Assembly: GCA_019894765.1 (NCBI GenBank)
Contig: JAGXNT010000093.1
Coordinates: 1 to 33,861 of the forward strand
Length of the DNA stretch: 33,861 nt
Source: Candidatus Heimdallarchaeota archaeon
GTDB lineage: Archaea > Asgardarchaeota > Heimdallarchaeia > JABLTI01
Reading direction: 5' to 3'
Within the stretch, counting starts at the first letter, position 1, and each line of letters starts with the position of its first letter. The notes under the pieces were generated by a model. It worked only from the letters and a program-made list of their open reading frames with translations. It searched no databases and was not told the DNA's origin. A program made the position numbers and the translations under genes. Below are positions 18,806 to 27,200 of this stretch, one piece after another.

Positions 18806-19645
18806 TTAGCTTTTCACCTTAATATTTTCAATGAATTCCTCTCTACTATTATAATTCAATCGTTTCGCTATTTTTCCTAGAGCTAAATTGATTTCAAGTC
18901 TAACTAATTCCTTACTTATTTTCATTGTCCTAAGCATTATTTTTGCTGCTATTTCATTCCCAATTTCCCCGAGAGTTTTCGCAGCAGCACTTAGAACTGT
19001 TTCGTCCTTTTCACTTTCCAGAATTTTCACTAACTCATTTGTCAATTCCTTGAGTAATTTCTTTGATTCACCATCATTTAGGCTTGCAAGAGCTGAAGCT
19101 GATGCCCAACTCACTTGATACTCTGAATCCGAATAGAATGATTTAACTAGAGCATTCTTTGCTTTTTTATCTCTTATATTTCCTAAAGCATTTGCAGCTT
19201 CCATCCGTACTTCTAAATGTGAATCCTTTGTGAGTGCGTTTATCAATGGATTTACTGCTTTTTTATCTCCGATTTTTCCTAATGAAATTGCAGCCCACTC
19301 TCTTACGCTTGATTCAAGATCATTTCGAAGCAACCTAACTAAAGCCAAGGTTGCTTTTTTATCTTCAAGTTCACCAAGAGTTTCAGCTGCCTTCATTCTA
19401 GTAACCCATGACTCGCTTCTAAGTATACGAACCAACAGCTGAGTCGCTTTTTTACTATTGATATTAATCAAGGCACTTGCTGCAAAACTCTTAATTTCAT
19501 TATCTTCTTCTTGATTAAGATGTCTCACTAAAATCTTAATTGCACTCTCATCACCCAAATTTCCCAATTCGGTAATGGCTGTACATTTTACTTCTTTATC
19601 GCTAGCATTAGCTAATTGTTTCATCAATAGATTAACATCAGCCAT
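18806..19645 (-). CDS. HEAT-repeat protein (PBS-lyase-like repeats)
   Basis: A 279-residue protein made almost entirely of about eight HEAT units of roughly 31 residues, each with an A-A-x-A-L-G or similar helix core and many linked by DKKA-type turns. The last 30 residues differ and may form a cap. Such solenoids are scaffolds for protein contacts; no catalytic residue is seen. It is not part of an obvious operon: the DUF362 gene is 105 bases downstream and carbamate kinase is divergent upstream. Confidence 0.9.
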   Translation of the reverse strand: MADVNLLMKQLANASDKEVKCTAITELGNLGDESAIKILVRHLNQEEDNEIKSFAASALININSKKATQLLVRILRSESWVTRMKAAETLGELEDKKATLALVRLLRNDLESSVREWAAISLGKIGDKKAVNPLINALTKDSHLEVRMEAANALGNIRDKKAKNALVKSFYSDSEYQVSWASASALASLNDGESKKLLKELTNELVKILESEKDETVLSAAAKTLGEIGNEIAAKIMLRTMKISKELVRLEINLALGKIAKRLNYNSREEFIENIKVKS

Positions 19646-19760
19646 TTGACTATCCCTTCGGTAACTAGTATATTTGCTGATTTCATATATTAGCGTTTAG
19701 TATTTTTACTGGTAATGAGTATTTTTTCCTCTGGAATTTCTTCTTTTTTGAGAAGATTTT

Positions 19761-19775
19761 TATAGATAATCTATA
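19761..19775 (+). promoter_or_regulatory. Palindrome over the predicted TATA region of arcC
   Basis: The perfect inverted repeat tatagat-a-atctata lies 52-66 bases upstream of the carbamate kinase ATG and overlaps the TATA-like stretch tttttatag. A repressor bound here would block TBP, so it is a candidate operator. AT-rich palindromes also arise by chance. Confidence 0.4.
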
Positions 19776-19826
19776 GACTATAACCTCTTTACTAATTGAA
19801 GAACGATAATTTAGGAATGTAAAATT

Positions 19827-20780
19827 ATGGCTAATGAACTAGTTGCTATTGCTCTTGGAGGTAACATGATTCTCCAAAAAGGTCAACCAAAAACCTATGC
19901 GCAACAAATGGAAAATCTTAGAAAAGCAACTGAAGTCATAGTTAAAGTAATTAAAAAAGGCTATGGGGTTATCCTTACACATGGAAATGGTCCTCAAGTG
20001 GGGAACATTCTTGTACAACAAAAATCTGGTGTATCCGTTGGGATACCTGAGCAACCTCTTAGTATTTGTGGTGCTATGTCTCAAGGACAAATTGGTTTTA
20101 TGATCCAAACTGCCTTGGAAGAGCAATTATTCAAACATGATATTCATGATAAAAGAGTTGTAGCTATTATTACTCGTGCAGTTGTTAATCATAAGGATTC
20201 AGCTTTTAAGGAACCAACAAAACCTATTGGTCCTTTTTATTCGGAAGAAGAAGCAATCAAGCTTCATCAGGAGACTAAAGACACTTACATAAATGATGCT
20301 GGTCGTGGTTTTAGAAAAGTTGTTCCTTCTCCTATTCCTCTTGAGATTCTAGAAGGACCTACTATTAGACGGTGTGTTGAGGAAGGGGATATAGTCATTG
20401 CAGTCGGAGGTGGAGGTATACCTGTTTCGCAAGAGAATGGAACTTATATTGATGTAGATGCGGTTATTGATAAGGACAGAGCAACAGAAGTATTAGCAAC
20501 CCAAATTGATGCTGATATTTTGATGCTTTTAACTGACGTCTCAAACGCCTATATCAATTATGGAAAAGAAAATCAACAAAAAATAGGAAAAATCGATATT
20601 TCAAAACTAAAGAAAATATTTGATGAAGGACATTTCGCAAAAGGAAGTATGCGACCAAAAGTAGAATCAGCAATACAATTCATCGAATTTGGTGGAAGAC
20701 TCTCAATTATTACATCGCCAGAAAATGCTATCGCTGCTCTCAATGATAAAAGCGGTACGAGAGTAGTGAAAAAATTATAA
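19827..20780 (+). CDS. arcC: Carbamate kinase
   Basis: Catalyses carbamoyl phosphate + ADP = carbamate + ATP, normally making ATP at the end of arginine or purine-derived carbamoyl phosphate breakdown, or in some archaea making carbamoyl phosphate. The 317 residues match the family length (about 310). Visible family motifs are ALGGNM near the N-terminus, THGNGPQVGN (about 51-60), IAVGGGGIPV (about 191-200), the DVDAVIDKDRA segment (about 209-219) and LLTDV in the nucleotide-binding part. No arcA, arcB or carbamoyltransferase gene lies in the window, so its partner pathway is not visible. A palindrome overlaps its promoter. Its stop codon abuts the stop of the convergent gene at 20781 with no spacer. 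Confidence 0.95.
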   Translation: MANELVAIALGGNMILQKGQPKTYAQQMENLRKATEVIVKVIKKGYGVILTHGNGPQVGNILVQQKSGVSVGIPEQPLSICGAMSQGQIGFMIQTALEEQLFKHDIHDKRVVAIITRAVVNHKDSAFKEPTKPIGPFYSEEEAIKLHQETKDTYINDAGRGFRKVVPSPIPLEILEGPTIRRCVEEGDIVIAVGGGGIPVSQENGTYIDVDAVIDKDRATEVLATQIDADILMLLTDVSNAYINYGKENQQKIGKIDISKLKKIFDEGHFAKGSMRPKVESAIQFIEFGGRLSIITSPENAIAALNDKSGTRVVKKL

Positions 20781-21773
20781 TCATTTTTCTCCTTCCTTGA
20801 CAATATCAAGGAATTGTCTGCATATAAACATATAATCTTCGAATTGCACTCCTGCAATTGTGATTATTTTTTCAACGTTTAAAAGTGATTGTTGTTTTTC
20901 AGACAAATCAGTTTTTGCGAATGATATCTTCAAAATTAATTCATAAGAAAGTTCTATTAAACGAGCTGCATATTCATATGATTCTTCTATTAATTCAATC
21001 ATTGTGAGGTAGTCTTCTGTATCTGCTACTTTCGAGACAATTAATCCCCATTCGTCGAATTTTTGTAACCACTCAAAAGAAGATGAAGCAAAAACTTCAT
21101 CTAGCATACTAATTTCAGTCATCCAGGTTAACCAATTCAAAGAAGATATTTGTTGCTTGAAGATGATTCCTTTTGATTTATTTAATCTAGATGTTACTTT
21201 TTTTGTCTTCTCATCACTAGCCATTGATTGTGCTAATTTTATTAGTGAGCTATAAATTTCGTTTGCTTTATTTAGAATATAGCTACATCCCAAACGGATT
21301 TTTTCGTCTAAAGTCAATCTTGATTGAAAAGCGGGGCTTGATGCAATAAGTACCTTGTACAAGCATGTAGAACAGAAATCAATTTCTGCATCTTGAAACT
21401 CACTTGGCATGTTTAAATCTAATAGATAGACTGAATCTCTAATATCGTCCCACAAAATGTCTCTGTTATCCATCCTTAAATGCATTTTACGACTGGTACA
21501 GAAGAGTCTGGAATCCCTATCTATTTCTAAAGTAAAAAGGCATGTTGTAACACCTGGAACTTCAGATGCTACTGGCGGTATCTCTTCACTCCAATCGATG
21601 TGAATAAGGGGATCAATAACTAATTCCAAAACTTTATCATCATTTACACAAAGATAACTATCACCTAGGTCTCTCAGAAATGGACAAGCCTTAACATATT
21701 TAATTTTCTTCACTAGAGATTTCACCCACGTAATAGTTTCCAGTGTGAATGGCAAGAGGGAAGCGAAACACAA
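20781..21773 (-). CDS. Unknown archaeal protein with N-terminal cysteine cluster
   Basis: A 330-residue protein I do not recognise. Its N-terminal third is cysteine-rich: C30 (ACPFL), C42 (YLCV), C78, C92 and the pair C134/C137 (FCSTC), which could bind zinc or an Fe-S cluster. Residues about 150-325 appear wholly helical with no membrane segment, including a Lys/Arg-rich stretch at about 205-222. The ATG at 21773 may be too early. A GTG at residue 17, just before KSLVKKIKYVKACPFL, is an alternative start that keeps the cysteines. It ends directly against arcC on the opposite strand. A regulatory or redox-sensing protein is possible, but nothing proves it. Confidence 0.7.
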   Translation of the reverse strand: MCFASLLPFTLETITWVKSLVKKIKYVKACPFLRDLGDSYLCVNDDKVLELVIDPLIHIDWSEEIPPVASEVPGVTTCLFTLEIDRDSRLFCTSRKMHLRMDNRDILWDDIRDSVYLLDLNMPSEFQDAEIDFCSTCLYKVLIASSPAFQSRLTLDEKIRLGCSYILNKANEIYSSLIKLAQSMASDEKTKKVTSRLNKSKGIIFKQQISSLNWLTWMTEISMLDEVFASSSFEWLQKFDEWGLIVSKVADTEDYLTMIELIEESYEYAARLIELSYELILKISFAKTDLSEKQQSLLNVEKIITIAGVQFEDYMFICRQFLDIVKEGEK

Positions 21774-22126
21774 AAGGAATTTTGTCAGTTGGATACTATC
21801 AAAAAGCGGTTTTTAATAGAAAAGCGTTTTGTTGAAGGCAAGAAAAAAATAACACTAATTCTTCAAATAATTTTCATAGTTTTCTTTTAGCTTTATTTGT
21901 TATTATCCCCATTATTATTATATTGGTCATTACTTAGGTGTAAATAATTCAGTAGATCCATGAATCCATTATTATTTCTTAAAAATAAATTTCCCCTTTC
22001 TTTTCTCCTTTATTTTACATAAAATAGATTTTCTTTAAGTGTTTTTTGAGATTTTTATTACCTTGAAAACTTTTATTAATTATCAAAATAACGTTTTTCC
22101 AAATATCTATTGGCGAGGGTTTTAAC
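21774..22126. other. Noncoding AT-rich intergenic region between divergent genes
   Basis: This 353-base gap is very AT-rich and contains no open frame that looks coding. It should hold both divergent promoters. The best element for the rightward gene is ttttattaat at 22071-22080, about 50 bases before its TTG start. I see no tRNA-like fold, long repeat or clear riboswitch. Confidence 0.6.
22115..22119 (+). promoter_or_regulatory. Shine-Dalgarno site supporting the TTG start at 22127
   Basis: The motif gaggg ends seven bases before the TTG at 22127. The resulting protein begins with a well-formed signal peptide, so this TTG is favoured. Confidence 0.55.
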
Positions 22127-22945
22127 TTGAAATTAAAGAGATATTTAATTGGTATTTTATTAATTTTATCGACCATTTCTTTCACAGTTAGCAATTCTAA
22201 AAGTTCTCTGGTAACTAATGCTATATCCGATTTCTATTACTCTGATGATATTGTCCCTGGAGAAACATTTGTTTGGAATGTTGCTAAATTTGAACGAGAA
22301 GATGATTATAATTGGACTGTTAAAACAGGTACTTCTATCGTGGAAGGTGATCAGATCAAAATTGAAGTTCTTATTGACCCCGATCTTATTTCCATTGCTA
22401 ATTATACCGAATTATTTACTACTAGTGAACCTTGGGCTAGATACTATGTTAATGACATCCTCCTTGGTATAGATGCTTCTGCTCTCAATTTATTTAAATA
22501 TCGATATTCTAACGAATATGTTAATTGGACTTATCTTCTTCCCACAAATTTTCTAGTTAGTGCTAGTAATGTTAGTGCTTTTCAACACCTTTATGATATT
22601 GGTGAACCATACGAATTTCAAAATGATACAGAATCATATGATCTCACTTTAACGAATGATCTTTTGTTTTTGCGTTATGAATACCATAATGACGCTATAT
22701 TATGGGCTTATGAACACAGATGCTATTGGGATGAAGTTTTTGAAGTAAGCTATAATTTGCAGTACGGTTATTTAGATAAAATGGAAATGTATTATAAATT
22801 TAAGTCAGGTTCCGTCGTACACTTATTCAATTTAGTTATATTAAACGAAGCTAGTACTCAAAAAGTAGGCATTAATTGGCTATCAGGTATGATTCCATTT
22901 CTCATCTTTGGTTTAGCGATCATTTATAAAAGAAGAAAATTCTAA
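22127..22945 (+). CDS. Small secreted, C-terminally anchored surface protein of unknown function
   Basis: A 272-residue protein with a signal peptide (MKLKRYLIGILLILSTISFT), a beta-rich outer domain (about 35-245) and a C-terminal hydrophobic helix (about 250-266) ending in the basic tail YKRRKF. The outer part has aromatic-rich strands, several N-x-S/T sites, and a segment VPGETFVWNV followed by VEGDQIKIEVLIDPD. I do not recognise a named family. The end (short motif, hydrophobic helix, basic tail) is the layout of archaeal surface-sorting signals, but the canonical PGF motif is not present. A plain C-terminal anchor is therefore equally likely. Translation starts at TTG behind a gaggg site. 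A hairpin and 12-T run follow. Confidence 0.72.
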   Translation: MKLKRYLIGILLILSTISFTVSNSKSSLVTNAISDFYYSDDIVPGETFVWNVAKFEREDDYNWTVKTGTSIVEGDQIKIEVLIDPDLISIANYTELFTTSEPWARYYVNDILLGIDASALNLFKYRYSNEYVNWTYLLPTNFLVSASNVSAFQHLYDIGEPYEFQNDTESYDLTLTNDLLFLRYEYHNDAILWAYEHRCYWDEVFEVSYNLQYGYLDKMEMYYKFKSGSVVHLFNLVILNEASTQKVGINWLSGMIPFLIFGLAIIYKRRKF

Positions 22946-22976
22946 TTAATTTTCTTCATCGTTGTTTTTTTTTTTT
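22932..22976 (+). terminator. Stem-loop and T12 terminator with the stop codon in the loop
   Basis: Arms gaagaaaatt (22932-22941) and aattttcttc (22948-22957) form a perfect 10-base-pair stem whose 6-base loop contains the TAA stop of the upstream gene (22943-22945). A run of twelve T (22965-22976) follows. This is a convincing transcript end, facing the convergent TatD-like gene. Confidence 0.75.
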
Positions 22977-22989
22977 CCTTCTATTTTCA

Positions 22990-23745
22990 CTAATTCTTTA
23001 AATAGTTATCATAATTTTCCTTCACAATTCCAGCAAAATCATCCGGTTGAATCATTAATTCTTTTGTGATTTCTTTACACAGTTGTGGAATTAATTCAGG
23101 AGATCCTTGCTCCCCTTGAAATTTCACTGGACCATCAGATTCAGTTAGTAGATTGTGTTGATCAACTAACTCTAAAACTCTACGATGTTTTCTACTCCGA
23201 ATAAAATTAGGATTAATCGAAAAGTATCCTCCTAAATCAATAAGATTCTTTAGCACTTTATCTGGTCCTGAATACCAATGACAACAGAAATTCACATCAA
23301 TTTTTGATGTTGACAACAACTCATAAAGCTCTTCTTCTGCACCGGTTTGATGTAACATCAATGATTTTTTGGATTCATTTGCTATCGTAATAAATTGTTT
23401 TAATACTTGCTCTTGCCATGGCCATTTATCTTTTTCTTTTATATGATAATGATCTAATCCAACTTCTCCAATAAAAGAAACTTCAGGTTTTTGAGCCAAA
23501 CCTCTGAAGATCATTAATTCTTGATCATTAAATTTATGAGCACCCCAAGGGTGCCTGCCAATACCCGCGAGAATTAAACTAGGATATTTTGTCGCAACCT
23601 CAATATTACGTTGAGATTCTCTAAGGTTAGTTGCGACAGCGCCGATTTTTCCAATATTATATTCATTCCAATCTAGCAGAAGATTATCTATTCGTTTGAA
23701 GAAGTACTTGTCAGAAATATGTAAATGACAATCAATATAGGTCAA
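22990..23745 (-). CDS. TatD-family metal-dependent hydrolase
   Basis: A 251-residue TIM-barrel hydrolase of the amidohydrolase superfamily. TatD enzymes act as metal-dependent DNases, and relatives may have other substrates. The expected metal ligands are present: H7 and H9 in DCHLHIS, the glutamate in IGEVGLDH, histidines in MLHQTG and CCHWYSG, and the aspartate in TESDGPV. The family length is about 255-265, so this is slightly short but complete. It reads leftward from a short divergent promoter region shared with the EamA transporter. No partner gene is evident. Substrate is not predictable from the sequence. Confidence 0.9.
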   Translation of the reverse strand: MTYIDCHLHISDKYFFKRIDNLLLDWNEYNIGKIGAVATNLRESQRNIEVATKYPSLILAGIGRHPWGAHKFNDQELMIFRGLAQKPEVSFIGEVGLDHYHIKEKDKWPWQEQVLKQFITIANESKKSLMLHQTGAEEELYELLSTSKIDVNFCCHWYSGPDKVLKNLIDLGGYFSINPNFIRSRKHRRVLELVDQHNLLTESDGPVKFQGEQGSPELIPQLCKEITKELMIQPDDFAGIVKENYDNYLKN

Positions 23746-23837
23746 TTCATCAACAACCAGTTTTATTATAATTGAATTAGTTTAACTATATCTTATCATC
23801 TAACTTTTTAAGTAATGAACATATTGTATTTCTTCTT

Positions 23838-23844
23838 AAGGAAG
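23838..23844 (+). promoter_or_regulatory. Shine-Dalgarno site supporting the TTG start at 23852
   Basis: The motif aaggaag ends seven bases before TTG at 23852, which begins the protein MSEKDDIS. No ATG lies nearby in frame. Confidence 0.55.
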
Positions 23845-23851
23845 TTTTTCA

Positions 23852-24835
23852 TTGTCTGAGAAAGATGATATATCATTGACTCAAGTGGAAGATCCCCCAA
23901 CTGTAGAGCTCACAATTGATTCTGTTGAAATACCTACTAAACCAAAGAAAGAATTTACCTGGCAAGTCATTGTTATGCTAGGTTTTACGATTATTGCTTG
24001 GTCTACTCCCAATGTAGTGGGAGAATATCTTACAAACAATAGTGGGTTAACTCCCATACAGATAAGTGCAATTCGTTATTTGCCTGCAGCACTAACCTTA
24101 GTTATTGTATGTCTTGTTACAAAAAGAGGAAGACAATTAATAATCGATCTAAAAGAAAAACACATACATCTTGTTATTGCTTCTCTAATTCTGGCTTCTT
24201 TTGTGTTGTTTCAAATGTATTCTGTTAAGTTTACTACCGCCTCTGCATCTTCTTTTCTCTTAAATGTGAATCCAGTAATTACTTTTGTTTTATCAATTTT
24301 AATTCTAAAAGAACGTCACAAATGGTGGGGTGCGATTGGGGTTTTAATATCATTTGCAGGAGTTTTTTTCATTGCAGTTGATGTTAGAGAGATTTCTACA
24401 ATATTCTCTAGTGATACCTTTTTGGGAAACTTTCTTGGATTTATGTCTGGTTTTGCTTGGGCTGCTTATTCTATTTACTTGAAGAGATTTCTGAAAGAAA
24501 GAGATCCTATAACTACCACAACTTGGACGTTAAGTATTAGTGCAATCATCCTACTTGTCTTAATGCTTGCGTTAGAAAGAACTTTCACAGTAGAAACAAG
24601 GTATTATCATATTATTACTTTGGTTTTCCTTGGTATAGTTCCAACTGCAATCGCATTCACATTGTGGTTCGAGACAATTAGAAGAATTCCTGTACAAAAA
24701 GCAAGTGTGTTTCAATTTTTCATTCCAATTCTAGCTACCTTGTTAGCATTAGCAATGAATGAAACCATTGATTGGTTTTTTGCTTTGGGTGCAGTACTAA
24801 TTATTGCAGGTGTGTTCATTACACAAAAATCATGA
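23852..24835 (+). CDS. EamA-family (drug/metabolite transporter superfamily) permease
   Basis: A 327-residue membrane protein with a 35-residue hydrophilic N-terminus and ten predicted helices in two EamA halves (about 37-175 and 190-325). Recognisable EamA features include the GLTPIQISAIRYLPAA stretch, the loop after helix 4 with VNPVITFVLSILILKERHKWWGAIGVLISFAGV, and FIPILATLLALAMNE in the second half. Members export or import amino acids, nucleobases or other metabolites; the substrate cannot be called. Start is TTG with a good Shine-Dalgarno site. A strong bidirectional terminator follows immediately. Confidence 0.92.
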   Translation: MSEKDDISLTQVEDPPTVELTIDSVEIPTKPKKEFTWQVIVMLGFTIIAWSTPNVVGEYLTNNSGLTPIQISAIRYLPAALTLVIVCLVTKRGRQLIIDLKEKHIHLVIASLILASFVLFQMYSVKFTTASASSFLLNVNPVITFVLSILILKERHKWWGAIGVLISFAGVFFIAVDVREISTIFSSDTFLGNFLGFMSGFAWAAYSIYLKRFLKERDPITTTTWTLSISAIILLVLMLALERTFTVETRYYHIITLVFLGIVPTAIAFTLWFETIRRIPVQKASVFQFFIPILATLLALAMNETIDWFFALGAVLIIAGVFITQKS

Positions 24836-24863
24836 AAACCGCCATGTTTAGGCGGTTTCTTTT
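24836..24863. terminator. Bidirectional intrinsic terminator
   Basis: The arms aaaccgcc (24836-24843) and ggcggttt (24851-24858) form a GC-rich 8-base-pair stem with a 7-base loop, flanked by T-rich cttttg on the right and by A's on the left that read as T on the minus strand. It separates the convergent EamA and M24 genes and probably serves both. Confidence 0.8.
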
Positions 24864-24871
24864 GAAAGAAT

Positions 24872-26068
24872 TTACTGATAGATAATCAATGACTCGAGAT
24901 CTCGAGGATAATAAGTCATCAATTCGTATCCATCTTCAGTTATGAGTACTGTATCAGAATGTCTAAAACCAGCGAAATTATGAACGTAGATTCCAGGTTC
25001 AACAGTGAAAACCATACCTGGTTTCATAACAACCTTTGACCCAATGTCTAAAAATGGTCTCTCATGACCTTCCATGCCTATTGCATGACCAGTATGATGT
25101 TCTACAAGGTCCCAGACGCCTTCATCTTTGAAAACTTTTCGCGCTGCTCTATCAACATCTGCATTCTTAATATTTGGTCCAAAAGCTTCGATTGCTGCTG
25201 TTTGTGCTTTATACATTATGTTGAAATATTTCACTTGTTTTTCATCTGGTTCTCCCATGAACATTACTCGTTCAAGTTCGCTTCGATATCCTCCAACATT
25301 AGAACCAGCACCAGTAACCAAAGTATCACCTTTCTTGAAGAAATTATTTCCAGTAGTTGCATGAGGAATTGCAGAACCAGCACCAATTTGTCCTCTATAA
25401 CCAGCGGAAGCACATATTGCTCCACTCAATGGTTTAAAGGTAGGTCCTAAGGTTTTAATCATCATTCTAGAGGCTTCGGCGTTGACTTCATTAACAACCT
25501 CGATCTCTGAAGCACCCACATAGGTGTATTCTTGAAGTAATTGGTGGGCAAGATTACCCCATTTACAACTTTCATACATTAACGCAATTTCTTCTTCATC
25601 CTTAATGACTCGCATGTCCATAATTAATTCATTAAGAATTGTTAATTTTGCTTTAGGAAGAACCTCGAGTAATTTCGGTCCTTGATATCCCCAGTATCCT
25701 GGGGCACCAGGAGCATCAGCAGCTAGTTCCTTATCTCCTAATCCGCGATCCATTAATCCATTAGCAAGATGTTTCATTGGATGTATTTCATCTGGATATT
25801 CAAAATAGCTGAAAACATCAGGAACTAAAGGAACTGTATCCTTTACTTGGTTAACTTCTAATTCAGGTACAAATAATCCTAAATCACCATCTGTTGGTAC
25901 AACCATCGCAATAGGTCTTTCAGTTGGGATGTGATGAAAACCTGTCAAATAAAATATGCTTCTGGTATTAAAGAGAATCATTCCTTTCAAGTTCTTTGTT
26001 TGTAAGGTGGATCTGACCCTCTCTATTCTTTTCATATGCATTTTTTCGGAAATCTTTACTAAAACCAA
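24872..26068 (-). CDS. M24-family (pita-bread fold) protein, creatinase-like, lacking canonical metal ligands
   Basis: A 398-residue protein with the N-terminal creatinase/prolidase domain (about 12-150) and a C-terminal pita-bread domain (about 160-395). Prolidases bind two metals through D, D, H, E, E. Here the first aspartate is G253, the second is E264 (GYRSELER), H328 and E357 are kept (GHAIGMEGHE, TVEPGIY), and the last glutamate is S371. H236 in IPHATTG is conserved. The SELER segment resembles ALER of creatinase, a metal-free member that hydrolyses creatine. A C-N hydrolase of creatinase type is therefore more likely than a true Xaa-Pro dipeptidase, but the substrate is unknown. The ATG at 26068 has aggtg just upstream; M10 and M12 are alternative starts. 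Confidence 0.88.
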   Translation of the reverse strand: MVLVKISEKMHMKRIERVRSTLQTKNLKGMILFNTRSIFYLTGFHHIPTERPIAMVVPTDGDLGLFVPELEVNQVKDTVPLVPDVFSYFEYPDEIHPMKHLANGLMDRGLGDKELAADAPGAPGYWGYQGPKLLEVLPKAKLTILNELIMDMRVIKDEEEIALMYESCKWGNLAHQLLQEYTYVGASEIEVVNEVNAEASRMMIKTLGPTFKPLSGAICASAGYRGQIGAGSAIPHATTGNNFFKKGDTLVTGAGSNVGGYRSELERVMFMGEPDEKQVKYFNIMYKAQTAAIEAFGPNIKNADVDRAARKVFKDEGVWDLVEHHTGHAIGMEGHERPFLDIGSKVVMKPGMVFTVEPGIYVHNFAGFRHSDTVLITEDGYELMTYYPRDLESLIIYQ

Positions 26069-26138
26069 AACATAACACCTTTGATTTATTTTAGTATGTT
26101 ATATTCTAGTTAGCAAAAAAGATTTCTAAGAATAAACT

Positions 26139-26984
26139 TCAATTCACATCCACTGCAGATGAGATTTTCTCGAGAGATTCCTTGATGAAGTCAGGATCTT
26201 GTATAATCATTTGAATGGCTTCTTGTTTACATATACTGATACATCGACCACAAGCTCGACAAGTTTCTTCATCAATAACAGTTTTTTCTCCTTGCAAGGT
26301 TATTGCATTTACAAAACAAATGCTTTGGGTGCAATCACCACATCCAGTGCATTCATCATTTATTCTAACATTTAGTCCGGGCATCTTCATGAAATTACGA
26401 CTTATCTTGATATCTAGGTCTGGAAGCATTTTCCATAAGCAACAGCATTCACAGCAATTACAAATTGTAAGCAATTTATGACCTGGTTTTACATCTAGCC
26501 ATTGCTTATCCAATTTGTTTCTTCCAATCAATTGTATCAAACCTGCTTCTTGACAACGTTTTATGTGAGCTTTGGCTTCTTCTTTTGTCACAAGTTTCCC
26601 ATATGATGGATCAATTTGAAGCACTGCTTCTCCCATGAACAAACAACCAAGTTTACTCGAGTAATCCTCACAATTTGTTGATTCCCTACATAAACAGAAA
26701 TCCATAACCCAAAGATGCTCAGCTTCCTCAATGAACTTATCAATTATTTGGGTAGGAATTACAATATCTTCTGATTGTGGAATTGTTTTGCCAATTTTGA
26801 TGTTTCTAGTGGTAGCTTTTTCGATTACCTCTTTATTTGGGAGATAAAAAATCAGATCATCTTCGAAGACTAATTTATCTATAATATATCTTAATCCTGG
26901 GACACGTGTTAACTTTGCTAGAAGGAATCTACTACCAAATGATTTCTTCAATAATTCGATAAACCAGCGAGGCCGTGTCATCAT
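26139..26984 (-). CDS. Cysteine-rich 4Fe-4S ferredoxin-like protein
   Basis: A 281-residue protein of an uncharacterised family of Fe-S proteins found in archaea and anaerobes (family recalled, not searched). The N-terminal part (MTRPRWFIELLKK..., YLPNKEV) is hydrophobic-basic and may lie on the membrane. A cysteine set at C97, C99, C105 and C114 (DFCLCRESTNC, GCLFMGEA) and a dense cluster at C175-C182 (CNCCECCC) precede a ferredoxin module with C212/C215/C218/C223 and C242/C245/C248/C252. The first ferredoxin motif has four residues between its last cysteines (CTGCGDCTQSIC) instead of three. The clusters suggest electron transfer; the partner is unknown. It is divergent from the prolyl-tRNA synthetase gene across a 242-base gap. 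Confidence 0.85.
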   Translation of the reverse strand: MMTRPRWFIELLKKSFGSRFLLAKLTRVPGLRYIIDKLVFEDDLIFYLPNKEVIEKATTRNIKIGKTIPQSEDIVIPTQIIDKFIEEAEHLWVMDFCLCRESTNCEDYSSKLGCLFMGEAVLQIDPSYGKLVTKEEAKAHIKRCQEAGLIQLIGRNKLDKQWLDVKPGHKLLTICNCCECCCLWKMLPDLDIKISRNFMKMPGLNVRINDECTGCGDCTQSICFVNAITLQGEKTVIDEETCRACGRCISICKQEAIQMIIQDPDFIKESLEKISSAVDVN

Positions 26985-27105
26985 TATCTCATTTATGATA
27001 TTGCTCGTTCTTTATGATTTTTTCTCCTTAATGTACACAAAGATTTTTAATAAATGAGTAATTGAATTTCACTAGGTCTTTATTATGACAGGATATCACT
27101 TTCCG

Positions 27106-27140
27106 AACTAACCATTCCGGTATTTTTTCTTTGGTTAGTT
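27106..27140. repeat. Inverted repeat in the gap before the prolyl-tRNA synthetase gene
   Basis: Arms aactaacca (27106-27114) and tggttagtt (27132-27140) are perfectly complementary around a 17-base spacer. It sits midway between two divergent genes, about 90 bases before proS. It may be a regulator site or RNA stem; the T-run in the spacer is unremarkable. Confidence 0.45.
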
Positions 27141-27200
27141 GGTGGTGGATTAATCTTGCTTGTCTTCTAAACAAAGACCAAATTTTCTTCAAAATAAAAT

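Noticed and set aside
22870..22945. Archaeosortase-type C-terminal sorting signal on the small surface protein
   Set aside because: The helix and basic tail fit, but no PGF-like or other recognised signature residue is visible and no sortase gene is in the window, so I only mention it as a possibility.
25064..25450. Plus-strand open frame of 128 residues antisense to the M24 gene
   Set aside because: The M24 frame carries clear family motifs over the whole stretch, so the antisense frame is a by-product.
27071..27130. Minus-strand stretch with a D-arm-like ggttagttcgg
   Set aside because: No acceptor stem, anticodon arm or T-arm could be paired around it, so it is not a tRNA.
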